Notes: generated by a model not told the origin, from the sequence alone. 22,064 bases of DNA from an uncultured Bacilli bacterium (GCA_944332505.1 CALVKC010000011.1:1-22064), one strand, 5' to 3'; shown: positions 10,063-18,486, counted from the first letter of the stretch. A program made the numbers and translations.

Positions 10063-10107
10063 TTTTTTCCTTCTTTTTTTATTTTTTTAGACAAACTACT
10101 TTTTTTT
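10063..10107 (+). terminator. T-tract terminator after the surface protein
   Basis: Immediately after the stop codon come T6 (10063-10068), T7 (10074-10080), T7 (10082-10088) and T8 (10100-10107), with no strong hairpin. Successive T-tracts on the coding strand are the standard archaeal termination signal, so the surface protein is probably transcribed separately from the genes that follow. Confidence 0.65.
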
Positions 10108-10132
10108 ATACTATTTTTTGCTTAAGTAAATC

Positions 10133-10143
10133 TTTATTAATAT
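10133..10143 (+). promoter_or_regulatory. Weak TATA-like box before the FkbM gene
   Basis: TTTATTAATAT lies about 25 bases before the ATG at 10163, the distance expected for a leaderless archaeal mRNA, and no Shine-Dalgarno sequence is seen before that ATG. A second candidate, the TTTTATA-like end of the T-tract at 10103-10111, would give a leader of about 30 bases. Both are weak. Confidence 0.3.
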
Positions 10144-10162
10144 CTTTAAATAGAATAATGTT

Positions 10163-11191
10163 ATGGTTAATTTTAAAAAGAAATTCTTATCATTTTATAA
10201 AAATGGAAATGACTTAAATCATCTTTCTAAAAAAGAATTAATAGAAAAATACACTAACCTTAAAAAAGAACATGAAGAATTATTAGCTGCAAGAAGAAAT
10301 GAGACTACAGCTAGAAGTTTTTGCAACTGGTCTTTTGTTGACTTTTATTTTAGAGATGATTTTGAGGAAAAGTTTCATGAAATGGTCAAAGATTTGCCTT
10401 CACAGTCAAAAAGCTATTTCAAATGGTTGTTTTTAAGAATCTTGGCTGTTAACTATTCTAGTAGAAATACTCTATTTTTAGATGATGAACTTAGAGATCA
10501 AAAGGTTTTTACAGAATTTCAAAAGAACAATGTTTCTGATGGAAAAGTTGGAGATTTTAAATTTAAAGGAGAATTTAATCTTCATGGATTTATTGATTTA
10601 AAATTAACTGATGATGATAAGAAATTTCTTAAAAATAAGGATATAATTGATGCAGGAGCATTTACTGGTGATACTGCACTTCCTCTTTCTAAAATTACTA
10701 ATAAAAATGTTTATTCCTTTGAACCATTTAAAGAGTCTTATAATTTATTAAAAGAAAATATTGAAGCTAATAAATTATCTAATGTTTGTGCAGTACATAA
10801 ATCATTAGGTGATATTAATGGTGAGAGAACTCTTTATTTGTCTAATGATAATTTCCAGGGAATAACTTCAGATGCTAATTTAAGGGAATATAGTGAAGAA
10901 TTAAAAGTTGAAGAAGTTACTGTTGATCAGTTTGTAAGTGAAAATGATTTGGATGTTGGATTGATTACAATTGATGTAGAAGGGGCAGAACAAAATCTAC
11001 TAAAAGGTGCACTGGATACAATAAAATCACAGAAGCCTATTTTATTCATAAGTATTTATCATAATGTGACCGATTTCTTTGAGATAAAACCATGGATTCA
11101 ATCACTTGATTTGGGTTATAAATTTGAAATTGTTAAAGAACAGCCATGGACTTTTGTTGCAGATACTGTTTTGCAGTGTAGACCTTATTAA
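10163..11191 (+). CDS. FkbM-family SAM-dependent methyltransferase
   Basis: A 342-residue soluble protein likely to O-methylate a sugar during surface glycan assembly. Residues 21-45 form a charged, heptad-like coiled coil. Residues 46-155 are a helical lead-in without recognised motifs. The Rossmann core begins with I-I-D-A-G-A-F-T-G-D (161-170), the SAM-binding glycine loop; S-F-E-P-F (185-189) supplies the acidic residue expected to bind the SAM ribose; and I-D-V-E-G-A-E (270-276) is the diagnostic FkbM motif. The fold and cofactor are well supported; the acceptor is unknown. No SD precedes the ATG, so the mRNA may be leaderless. It heads the glycan cluster, 102 bases after the surface protein and separated from it by T-tracts, which supports a separate transcript. 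Confidence 0.85.
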   Translation: MVNFKKKFLSFYKNGNDLNHLSKKELIEKYTNLKKEHEELLAARRNETTARSFCNWSFVDFYFRDDFEEKFHEMVKDLPSQSKSYFKWLFLRILAVNYSSRNTLFLDDELRDQKVFTEFQKNNVSDGKVGDFKFKGEFNLHGFIDLKLTDDDKKFLKNKDIIDAGAFTGDTALPLSKITNKNVYSFEPFKESYNLLKENIEANKLSNVCAVHKSLGDINGERTLYLSNDNFQGITSDANLREYSEELKVEEVTVDQFVSENDLDVGLITIDVEGAEQNLLKGALDTIKSQKPILFISIYHNVTDFFEIKPWIQSLDLGYKFEIVKEQPWTFVADTVLQCRPY

Positions 11192-11214
11192 GTTTTGACT
11201 TAAAATAGTAAAAA

Positions 11215-11228
11215 CTTTATATAATATT
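11215..11228 (+). promoter_or_regulatory. TATA box for the four-module transferase gene
   Basis: CTTTATATAATATT contains the TTTATATA core typical of Methanobacteriales promoters, with an A-rich BRE-like stretch just upstream. Initiation near 11245-11250 would give a leader of about 85 bases ahead of the TTG start at 11333. This is the most convincing promoter in the window. Confidence 0.6.
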
Positions 11229-11321
11229 GTGTTTAATATATTAGTAAATTATAATTAAATTCAAAGTTATCATAAAATTTTAATATGATTAAATTATAAA
11301 AAATTAGTTTCATGATATATT

Positions 11322-11326
11322 GAGGG
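11322..11326 (+). promoter_or_regulatory. Ribosome binding site supporting a TTG start
   Basis: GAGGG ends six bases before TTG at 11333. The first GT2 beta strand (F-S-I-I-M-P-I-Y-N) starts five residues after this TTG and would be cut by the next in-frame ATG, so both the SD and the domain boundary favour TTG. Confidence 0.7.
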
Positions 11327-11332
11327 ATATTA

Positions 11333-14300
11333 TTGACTTTTAAATTTTCTATTATAATGCCTATTTATAATACTGCAAGGTTTTTAAAAGAAACAGTAAA
11401 TCGAGTTATAAATCAGTCTATTGGTTTTAAAGAGAATGTTGAATTGATTTTTGTAGATGATGGTAGTACAGATAACTCTAAAGAGATTTGTTTTGAGTAT
11501 TGTGATGAATATCCTTTTAATATTAAATATTTATATCAAAATCATGTAGGGCAATCTAAAGCTCGTAATATTGGACTTAAAGAAGATACTGGAGATATAA
11601 TTGCTTTTTTAGATAGTGATGATAAATTTAAACCAAATTGTCTAGCTGAAGTAAACTCTTTTTTTAAGAATAATGATATTGATTTTTTAACAATTCCAAT
11701 GTTTTTCTTTGATGGGAGACATGGTAAACATCATCTTAATGATAAATTTGCTGAAAATAGGATTGTAGATCCATTCGATGACATTTCTTTTATTCAAACT
11801 TCAGTTCCCTCCTGTTTTTTTAAAAAATCAATTATTGAAAATGTTAAATTCAATGAAGAGTTAAGATATTTTGAAAATGTTTTATTTATCAATGATGTTC
11901 TTTTAGATGATTGTAAAGTTGGACTCATAAACACTACTGATTATGAATATAGGATTAGGCGTGATGGCACTGCTTTAATTAATGATTACAATAATAAAAA
12001 AGAGTTTTATTTTAATTTTATAAAGTTTTTCAAATCATTAGTTACAAATAAACTATCTGAATATTCTAAAAGATTAATCACTTATTATTTAAATTGTATA
12101 TTTAAAAATAAACATATTCTACAGGTTTTATCTTCCAATGAATTAAATGAGTTTTTAAATGAATTATCTGATTGTTTAAAATATGTTGATAATAATTTTA
12201 TTATAAATAATAGAGATTTTTCAAAAGAGTTCAAGCTAGCTATTTTAAAATTAAAATATGATGATTTAAACGTAGATTATAATAATAATGCTTGTATTAA
12301 TTCTAAAGATTTTGGGTGTAAATGTGATTTTTTCAATACCCTTATTATTGATGATGCTAAACTTGAATCGGATATTATTTCTATTGATTTTCATTTATTT
12401 TCATTAAATAAGGATATTCCTAACTTGAATATTGGAAATCAAGTTAATTTTAATCTAAAACATGAAAGTGAAATTTATTTTAAATTATTCTTTAAAAAAA
12501 TTTTATTTAAACATAAGTTTAATATAACTTTTGATTTGAAAGAAGAATCTTCAGTTAACTTTTCAATTGGATCTGTAGAGTTAGACATTGATTCTACTTT
12601 AGTGGATGATGTTGATGACTTTTATTTTGTTGCATCTAATAAAAACCTGTATTTTAAACGATTATCTCATGATTATAAAGTTTCTGTTATAATTCCAGTT
12701 TATAATGTTGAAAATTATCTTAGAGAATCTTTAGATAGTGTTATTAATCAAACATTAAAGGATATTGAGATTATATGTATTGATGATGGATCTACAGATA
12801 ATTCTCTTGAAATTTTAAGAGAATATTCTAAAAAAGATACTAGAATTAAAGTTATCTCTAAAGAAAATGAAGGACAAGGTCCAACTAGGAATTTAGGAAT
12901 TGAATTAGCTAAAGGAAAATACATCAGTTTTGTTGATTCAGATGATATTATTAAGTCAAATATGCTTGAAACATTATATAATAAAATGGTTCAAAATGAC
13001 TTAGAGTTAGTGATGTGTCCAATTGAACGTTTTGATAATGAAACTGGTGAAAAATTAGGAGAATCTTGGTATTATGATTTAAAATATTTGGATGGTTTGA
13101 ATAAGGAAGTTTTTAATCATAAAGATACAAAGAAATTCACTTTTAATATTGCTGTTACTCCACCTAATAAACTTTATAAAAAATCTTTTTTATTGAAAAA
13201 TAACATCAAGTTTCCAACTGGAGTGCTATTTGAAGATGAAGTATTCTTTATTAAAGCATATACATTAGCAAATAGGATTTCTATAGTTAATCATGCATTA
13301 TATTGTTATAGGGTTAATAGAAAAGGTTCTACCATGAAAAAAAGAGGAAAGAGAACTTTTGATATTATTTCTATATTTAAATTAATTAAAAACTTTTTGA
13401 TTGATAATAAGTTATTTGATTTCTATAAGAATGAATTTTTCAATAGATTTGTTTATTTAATACTAAAAAAATTTGATGAAACTTCTTCTGAATATCAAGA
13501 AGATTTTTACCAGAAAATCAAGAAAAATCTTCAAAATATTTCAAAAGAAGATATTGAAAATATGGATGCATCTGTCCATTTAAGATTAAAAAATATTCTT
13601 AAATCAAATAATTTAAATGAATTTATGGCTCTTGAGGAATATAAGCTATTTTCTGTTATTATGTCCATTTATAATACCGAAGATTATCTTGAAGAAGCTA
13701 TTGACTCAATTATAAATCAAAATTTAGATTTTTCAAATATTGAATTAATATTAGTGGATGATGGCAGTACAGATAATTCTAAGAATATTTGTTTAACTTA
13801 TCAGAAAAGATATCCAAATAATATTACATATATCTACCAAGAAAACCAAGGTCAAGCAGTAGCTAGAAATAATGGACTAAGAATAGCTAAAGGGAAATAT
13901 ATTAGTTTTTTAGATAGTGATGATAAATTTTCAAATGGTACATTTAAAAATGTTTTTAACTTTTTTGAGAATAATTATAATGAGATAGATATTGTCTCTG
14001 TTCCTTTAATGTTTTTTGACAGACAAAAAGGTGGACATACATTAAATTATAAGTATAAAAGTACAAGGGTTGTTGATTTATCTGTTGATTTTGATCATAT
14101 TCAGCTTTCTGCTTCATCTGCATTTATTAAAAAAGATTCAATTGGTTCTTTAACTTTTGATAGTGATCTTTTATTATCTGAGGATGCAGTATTTTTAAAT
14201 AAGATTTTACTTAAAAAAATGAAGTTAGGCGTTGTAAGTAATGCTGCATATTTCTATAGAAAAAGATTTATCGCAAACTCAACTATTGATAACTCTGTAA

Positions 14301-16258
14301 AAGATAAAAGATACTATTTTCCACGTTTTGATAAGTATTTTAAAGAATTAATTAATTATTCTTTAAAGAACTATGGTTATGTGCCTAAATTTATACAATT
14401 TACTTTAATGTATGACTTCCAATGGATGTTTAGGATTGAAGAAGTAGATGATGTTTTATCTAATGAAGAAATTAATCTTTTATATAAAAATGTTTATGAT
14501 GTATTACAGTATATTGATGATGATGTTATTCAAAATCAAAAAAATATTGATGAATCAATTAAAAGGACTGTTTTTATTTTTAAAAATAATGATTTGAAAT
14601 TTGATATTTGTGATGGTGTTGCTCGGTTATGGGCAGGAAATAAGATTATAGATAAACTTAATTATCATAAATTATATCTTGATTCTGTTGAGTTAAAAAA
14701 TGGAGTTTTAACTATTTTAGGATTTATTAAATCCTTTTTTAAACAGGAAGATATTCAAATTGATGCTGTAAAAACATATAATGATAAAATATCCACTTTT
14801 GATGCTAAATCTGTTTCTTATCCATTTAGAGATAAAAAAATCATAGGAAAATTATTTGATTCCTCTTATAATTTTGAAATAAATATTCCTCTTGAGAAAA
14901 AAGAAAATTGTCAAATTAAGCTTAGATTAAAATATAAAAATGTTGAATTATATTTGGATATGGTACTTCAAAAAGGTGTAAATTTATCTGAAAATAGCAA
15001 TTATTTTAAAAAAGAAGATTATTTAATTAAATATGAGGACAATTCATTTAAAGTAGAAAGCTATAACCTTTTCAAGCTTTTAAAATATGAAAAAGCAAAT
15101 ATCAAAAAATTACAATCATTGGATAAGGATAATATTAAAAAAATTGTTAAGTTGCGTAAGTCTTATTTAAGACATTTTTTATTTAAAAATAGGGAGATAT
15201 GGCTTTTTATGGATAGGTCTGATTTTGCTGATGATAATGGCGAAGTTTTATATAATTATGCTTTAAATCAAAATGATAAAATAAAAAAATTCTTTGTAAT
15301 TTCTAAAGATTCAAAAGATTATTCTCGTGTTAAAAATATGGGGAATGTTATTGAATTTGGATCTGAAAGACATAAACTATTATATTTACTTGCAGATAAA
15401 ATTATTTCATCACATCCTGATGAAAATGTTTTAAATCCTTTTTGGAATGATGATAGTAGTTATGATTGTATTAAAGGACTTATAAGTTCAGATAAGTATT
15501 TTATACAGCATGGAATAACTTTACATAATGTTTCTTCATGGTTACATAGATTTGATAAACATCTCTCTTTAGTTGTTTCCGCTTCTAGCTATGAATATGA
15601 TTCATTTTTTAAATATCCTTACAATTTCCCAAAAGATATAGTTCAATTAACTGGACTTCCAAGATATGATGCATTGGAAAAACAGGATAATAAAAAACAG
15701 ATAGTAATAATGCCAACATGGAGAAATACTTTTGATAATATTTCTTTGGATGAATTTAAAGCTACTAATTATTATCAAACTTTTAATTTATTATTGAATA
15801 ATAAAAAACTTATTGATCTGGCTAAAGAGAAAAATTATGATATTATCTTTAAACCTCATCTCAATGTTTTAAAATATCTTGAAACTTTTAATTTTGATGA
15901 TTATGTTAAAATTGATAAAGATTCAAGGTATAGAGATATTTTCAATGAGTCTTCTTTGTTAATAACAGATTATTCCTCTGTTGCCTTTGATTTTGCCTAT
16001 TTAAAGAAACCATTAATATATTATCATTTTGATGATGAGCATTTCCATTATGATTTAAAAGATAGTTATTTTAATTATGACACTATGGGATTTGGAAAGG
16101 TTGTATCATTAGAAAAAGAATTAGTGGATGAAATTCAAAGGGTTTTACTAAATGACTGTAAAATGGATGAAGCTTATAAAAAAAGAGTAGGTGATTTCTT
16201 TGAATTTAATGATAGAAATAATTGTAAAAGAGTCTATGATTTTATTTTAAATGATTGA
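11333..16258 (+). CDS. Fused transferase: three GT2 domains plus TagF-like domain
   Basis: A 1641-residue protein, probably cytoplasmic or membrane-peripheral, that would add sugars and a polyol phosphate to a surface polymer. GT2 domain 1 (about 1-240) has V-D-D-G-S-T-D at 41-47 and D-S-D-D at 94-97, but E-N (181-182) where E-D is expected. Domain 2 (about 448-690) has D-D-G-S-T-D 484-489, D-S-D-D 535-538 and E-D 634-635. Domain 3 (about 770-1010) has D-D 809-810, D-S-D-D 861-864 and E-D 950-951. Residues 1120-1250 are a beta-rich spacer like that before TagF domains. Residues 1282-1641 are CDP-glycerol glycerophosphotransferase-like (PF04464 type), with Q-H-G 1392-1394, K-P-H 1507-1509 and T-D-Y-S-S 1545-1549. 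No membrane segment is evident. Start is TTG with an SD. The donor (CDP-glycerol, CDP-ribitol or other) is inferred only. Confidence 0.85.
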   Translation: MTFKFSIIMPIYNTARFLKETVNRVINQSIGFKENVELIFVDDGSTDNSKEICFEYCDEYPFNIKYLYQNHVGQSKARNIGLKEDTGDIIAFLDSDDKFKPNCLAEVNSFFKNNDIDFLTIPMFFFDGRHGKHHLNDKFAENRIVDPFDDISFIQTSVPSCFFKKSIIENVKFNEELRYFENVLFINDVLLDDCKVGLINTTDYEYRIRRDGTALINDYNNKKEFYFNFIKFFKSLVTNKLSEYSKRLITYYLNCIFKNKHILQVLSSNELNEFLNELSDCLKYVDNNFIINNRDFSKEFKLAILKLKYDDLNVDYNNNACINSKDFGCKCDFFNTLIIDDAKLESDIISIDFHLFSLNKDIPNLNIGNQVNFNLKHESEIYFKLFFKKILFKHKFNITFDLKEESSVNFSIGSVELDIDSTLVDDVDDFYFVASNKNLYFKRLSHDYKVSVIIPVYNVENYLRESLDSVINQTLKDIEIICIDDGSTDNSLEILREYSKKDTRIKVISKENEGQGPTRNLGIELAKGKYISFVDSDDIIKSNMLETLYNKMVQNDLELVMCPIERFDNETGEKLGESWYYDLKYLDGLNKEVFNHKDTKKFTFNIAVTPPNKLYKKSFLLKNNIKFPTGVLFEDEVFFIKAYTLANRISIVNHALYCYRVNRKGSTMKKRGKRTFDIISIFKLIKNFLIDNKLFDFYKNEFFNRFVYLILKKFDETSSEYQEDFYQKIKKNLQNISKEDIENMDASVHLRLKNILKSNNLNEFMALEEYKLFSVIMSIYNTEDYLEEAIDSIINQNLDFSNIELILVDDGSTDNSKNICLTYQKRYPNNITYIYQENQGQAVARNNGLRIAKGKYISFLDSDDKFSNGTFKNVFNFFENNYNEIDIVSVPLMFFDRQKGGHTLNYKYKSTRVVDLSVDFDHIQLSASSAFIKKDSIGSLTFDSDLLLSEDAVFLNKILLKKMKLGVVSNAAYFYRKRFIANSTIDNSVKDKRYYFPRFDKYFKELINYSLKNYGYVPKFIQFTLMYDFQWMFRIEEVDDVLSNEEINLLYKNVYDVLQYIDDDVIQNQKNIDESIKRTVFIFKNNDLKFDICDGVARLWAGNKIIDKLNYHKLYLDSVELKNGVLTILGFIKSFFKQEDIQIDAVKTYNDKISTFDAKSVSYPFRDKKIIGKLFDSSYNFEINIPLEKKENCQIKLRLKYKNVELYLDMVLQKGVNLSENSNYFKKEDYLIKYEDNSFKVESYNLFKLLKYEKANIKKLQSLDKDNIKKIVKLRKSYLRHFLFKNREIWLFMDRSDFADDNGEVLYNYALNQNDKIKKFFVISKDSKDYSRVKNMGNVIEFGSERHKLLYLLADKIISSHPDENVLNPFWNDDSSYDCIKGLISSDKYFIQHGITLHNVSSWLHRFDKHLSLVVSASSYEYDSFFKYPYNFPKDIVQLTGLPRYDALEKQDNKKQIVIMPTWRNTFDNISLDEFKATNYYQTFNLLLNNKKLIDLAKEKNYDIIFKPHLNVLKYLETFNFDDYVKIDKDSRYRDIFNESSLLITDYSSVAFDFAYLKKPLIYYHFDDEHFHYDLKDSYFNYDTMGFGKVVSLEKELVDEIQRVLLNDCKMDEAYKKRVGDFFEFNDRNNCKRVYDFILND

Positions 16259-16289
16259 TTTTTTTTTTTTGATTGAAAAAAAAAAAAAA
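16259..16289 (+). terminator. T12/A14 homopolymer hairpin directly after the stop codon
   Basis: T12 (16259-16270), loop GATTG, then A14 (16276-16289). The arms pair perfectly and could form a U-A stem in RNA, while the T12 itself would serve as an archaeal termination tract. It begins at the base after the TGA stop. The six bases GATTGA appear both just before and just after the T-run. Confidence 0.5.
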
Positions 16290-16332
16290 TATTTTAATAG
16301 TATTATGATAATATAAAATAAGTATTATAAAT

Positions 16333-16339
16333 GGGAGGT
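16333..16339 (+). promoter_or_regulatory. Strong ribosome binding site before two overlapping ATGs
   Basis: GGGAGGT is the best SD in the window. It is followed by an ATG at 16344 (five bases after GGGAGG, opening only a five-codon frame that stops at 16361) and by the real ATG at 16348 (nine bases after). The longer frame is the conserved methyltransferase, so 16348 is the start. Confidence 0.7.
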
Positions 16340-16347
16340 TTTTATGT

Positions 16348-17040
16348 ATGAAAGTAAATGAAGTGTTTGAAAAAACTAAAGATGTTTTTGGTATGAATTT
16401 AAACCAAGCTCAGAAGTTAACTAAATTTTTAGAATCAAATAATCTATATAATTTATTAGAATTAGGTTTTGCACATGGAGTTTCTTCTTGTTATATGGCA
16501 GGTTATATAGAAGAAGTTGGAAAAGGTCATTTAACAACTATTGATTTGAGAACTGCAAAAACAAATAGGAATCCTAATATTGAAAGTTTACTCTCAAAAT
16601 TAAATTTAGAACAATATGTAACTCCTTTTTTTGAGAGAGTATCATATAATTGGAGATTAATGAAATTAATTGAAAAAAATAAGAAACCTGTATTTGATTT
16701 CTGTTATATTGATGGAGCTCATGATTGGTATAATGATGGTTTTGCTTTTTTCTTAGTAGATAAATTATTAAAACCTGGAGGATGGATTATTTTTGATGAT
16801 ATAAACTGGTCATATAATTCTAGTCCTTCTTTAAAAGATAGTGATTTTGTTAAAAATATGGATGATGATGAAAGAAGTTTGCCTCAAGTTGGTAAAGTTT
16901 TTGATCTTCTTGTTAAAACTCATCCTTCTTATTGTAATTTTAAAAAAGATGGAAATTGGGGTTATGCTCAAAAAAAATTAGAAACAAACATTGTAAGTAG
17001 TGGTAACGAAAAAGTTGTTATTAATCAATATTTTTATTAA
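16348..17040 (+). CDS. Class I SAM-dependent methyltransferase (Methyltransf_24-like)
   Basis: A 230-residue soluble enzyme of the small class I methyltransferase type found in glycan clusters. The cofactor loop is L-L-E-L-G-F-A-H-G (36-44; E38, G40, G44). The second strand ends in T-T-I-D-L, whose D would bind the SAM ribose. The later motifs are Y-I-D-G-A-H-D (120-126) and L-K-P-G-G-W-I-I-F-D-D, the usual strand-4/strand-5 signature with acidic residues that can bind metal or a sugar hydroxyl. Length and layout resemble cephalosporin-hydroxylase/Methyltransf_24 families, which O-methylate sugars. It lies between two GT genes, so a glycan substrate is the natural guess. It is distinct from the FkbM-type enzyme at 10163, with a different lead-in and no D-V-E-G-A-E motif. 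Confidence 0.8.
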   Translation: MKVNEVFEKTKDVFGMNLNQAQKLTKFLESNNLYNLLELGFAHGVSSCYMAGYIEEVGKGHLTTIDLRTAKTNRNPNIESLLSKLNLEQYVTPFFERVSYNWRLMKLIEKNKKPVFDFCYIDGAHDWYNDGFAFFLVDKLLKPGGWIIFDDINWSYNSSPSLKDSDFVKNMDDDERSLPQVGKVFDLLVKTHPSYCNFKKDGNWGYAQKKLETNIVSSGNEKVVINQYFY

Positions 17041-17061
17041 TTAATCTATTTTAGATTAATT
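17039..17061 (+). terminator. Ten-base stem overlapping the methyltransferase stop codon
   Basis: AATTAATCTA (17039-17048) and TAGATTAATT (17052-17061) are perfect reverse complements around a TTT loop, with the last two bases of the TAA stop inside the left arm. A T-rich tail (17067-17076) follows. It may act as a terminator or mRNA 3'-end stabiliser. Confidence 0.45.
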
Positions 17062-17081
17062 TAATTATCTTTTTCTAAAAA

Positions 17082-17090
17082 ACTATATTA
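17082..17090 (+). promoter_or_regulatory. TATA-like box giving a possibly leaderless GT2 mRNA
   Basis: ACTATATTA lies about 30 bases before the ATG at 17118, and there is no Shine-Dalgarno sequence in front of that ATG. The spacing fits transcription starting at or next to the start codon. The surrounding DNA is almost pure A/T, so the box is only a candidate. Confidence 0.35.
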
Positions 17091-17117
17091 ACTAATTTTT
17101 TAATATAATATTTTAAT

Positions 17118-18320
17118 ATGTCAAAAAAGGTTTCTATTGTAATTCCAGTTTATAATGTTGAAAATTATATTAAAAAGTCATTAGACAGTATTATTAATCA
17201 AACTTTTAATTTTAATGATATAGAAGTTATAATGGTTGATGATTGCTCAACAGATAATAGTGGAATAATTATTGACGAATATGCATCAAAATATGATAAT
17301 TTTAAATCTATTCACTTGGATGAGAATAGTGGAGCTGCAGGAAAGCCTAGGAATGTAGGTCTTAATATGGCTTCTTCAGAGTTTGTCATGTTTTTAGATT
17401 CTGATGATTGTTTTAGGAGAGATGCTATAGAAAAATTATATAGGAATATTCTCAGGGATAATGAGTTAGATATTGTGTTGGGAGGATATAAAAATATTTA
17501 TGAAAATAATAAAACTGAAATTATTTTACCCAGTGGAAATTTCAATGAAAGCCTTTTTGAAGATACAAAAAGAAGTGTTGACTTAATTAAAATAAATCCT
17601 GCAATTTCAGCTAAATTATTTAGAAGATCTTTATTACTAAAAAATAATATTACATTTCCAGAAGGAATTCCTGGACAGGATTTGGTTTTTATTTTAAATT
17701 CATTTTTCAATGCAAGAAAAGTATTATCTTTAAATAATTTTATTGTTTATAATAGATTTTTAAGGTTCACTGGTATTAATAAATCCATATCACTAAATAT
17801 AACTCAGAAATATTTGTTAGGATTGATTAAAGCATATTCCTTAACATTGAATGTATGTATGTTAAATAAAATTGATTTAGAATTAACTAAGTTAATTTTG
17901 ATTCATCATTTACAGTTTTTTAATAATCAAATATTAAGAAAAGGATTTAGTTTAGAAGAGTTATCTATGTTATTTAATTCCTCAGTTTTTAATGAATTTA
18001 AGAGTCATGAATTTTTTGATTTAGCTTCTGAATTTAAGTTAATATTTGATAATATAGAGAACAAAAATTATTATAATGGAGAGTTAATAAAATATATTAG
18101 GTTAAATGTTGAAAATAATGTTTTTTATAAATATAAAGATATTAAATCAATTTTAAATCAATATAAATTGGATAATGAGATATTAATAAAAAATTTGAGA
18201 GTTAAAGAAGCTGAAAATTATTATCTTAAGAAAAAAAATAAAGAATTAAACTTAGAAATTACAGAAATACATTCTTCAAAATTTTCGAAAATCAATAAAT
18301 ATCTAAAATCTTATTTTTAA
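17118..18320 (+). CDS. Family 2 glycosyltransferase with C-terminal coiled coil
   Basis: A 400-residue GT-A fold enzyme expected to transfer a sugar from a nucleotide donor to a growing surface glycan at the cytoplasmic face. The first strand is S-I-V-I-P-V-Y-N-V-E-N-Y. The nucleotide-binding motif is V-D-D-C-S-T-D (40-46), with cysteine in place of the usual glycine. The metal-binding D-S-D-D is at 94-97 and the likely catalytic base is D188 in G-Q-D-L-V-F. The G-A-A-G-K-P-R-N segment before the third motif is a known variant of the G-x-G-x-A-R-N loop. Residues from about 349 to 400 form a charged helical/coiled-coil tail rather than a membrane anchor. No SD is seen, so translation may be leaderless. 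Donor and acceptor cannot be deduced. Confidence 0.85.
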   Translation: MSKKVSIVIPVYNVENYIKKSLDSIINQTFNFNDIEVIMVDDCSTDNSGIIIDEYASKYDNFKSIHLDENSGAAGKPRNVGLNMASSEFVMFLDSDDCFRRDAIEKLYRNILRDNELDIVLGGYKNIYENNKTEIILPSGNFNESLFEDTKRSVDLIKINPAISAKLFRRSLLLKNNITFPEGIPGQDLVFILNSFFNARKVLSLNNFIVYNRFLRFTGINKSISLNITQKYLLGLIKAYSLTLNVCMLNKIDLELTKLILIHHLQFFNNQILRKGFSLEELSMLFNSSVFNEFKSHEFFDLASEFKLIFDNIENKNYYNGELIKYIRLNVENNVFYKYKDIKSILNQYKLDNEILIKNLRVKEAENYYLKKKNKELNLEITEIHSSKFSKINKYLKSYF

Positions 18321-18412
18321 TGGTTTAAATAGTTATTGTAGTGTATTTAATTAAAATTATAATGTTTATAATTTTTTTATAATTTTTCAGTTTCTAGTTT
18401 ATTGATTTTTAT

Positions 18413-18432
18413 ATTTTTTTTATAAAAAAAAT
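18413..18432. promoter_or_regulatory. 20-base perfect A/T palindrome between two GT genes
   Basis: T8-AT-A8 flanked by A and T gives a perfect palindrome in the 232-base gap 18321-18552, followed by a second, ten-base palindrome TCTTATAAGA (18440-18449). The T-run could end the upstream transcript. Apart from these and a TATA-like box, the gap shows nothing. Confidence 0.35.
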
Positions 18433-18486
18433 TGAAATTTCTTATAAGATAATCCGTAATTTTTTAATAATGGAAATATGTAATTA

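Noticed and set aside
10158..10163. ATG at 10157-10159 as an alternative start near the FkbM gene
   Set aside because: It is out of frame with the methyltransferase, and there is no SD in front of it.
16258..16348. Small RNA or tRNA gene in the gap around the T12/A14 hairpin
   Set aside because: No cloverleaf or conserved box is visible; the stem is a pure homopolymer pair and the rest is A/T-rich without structure.
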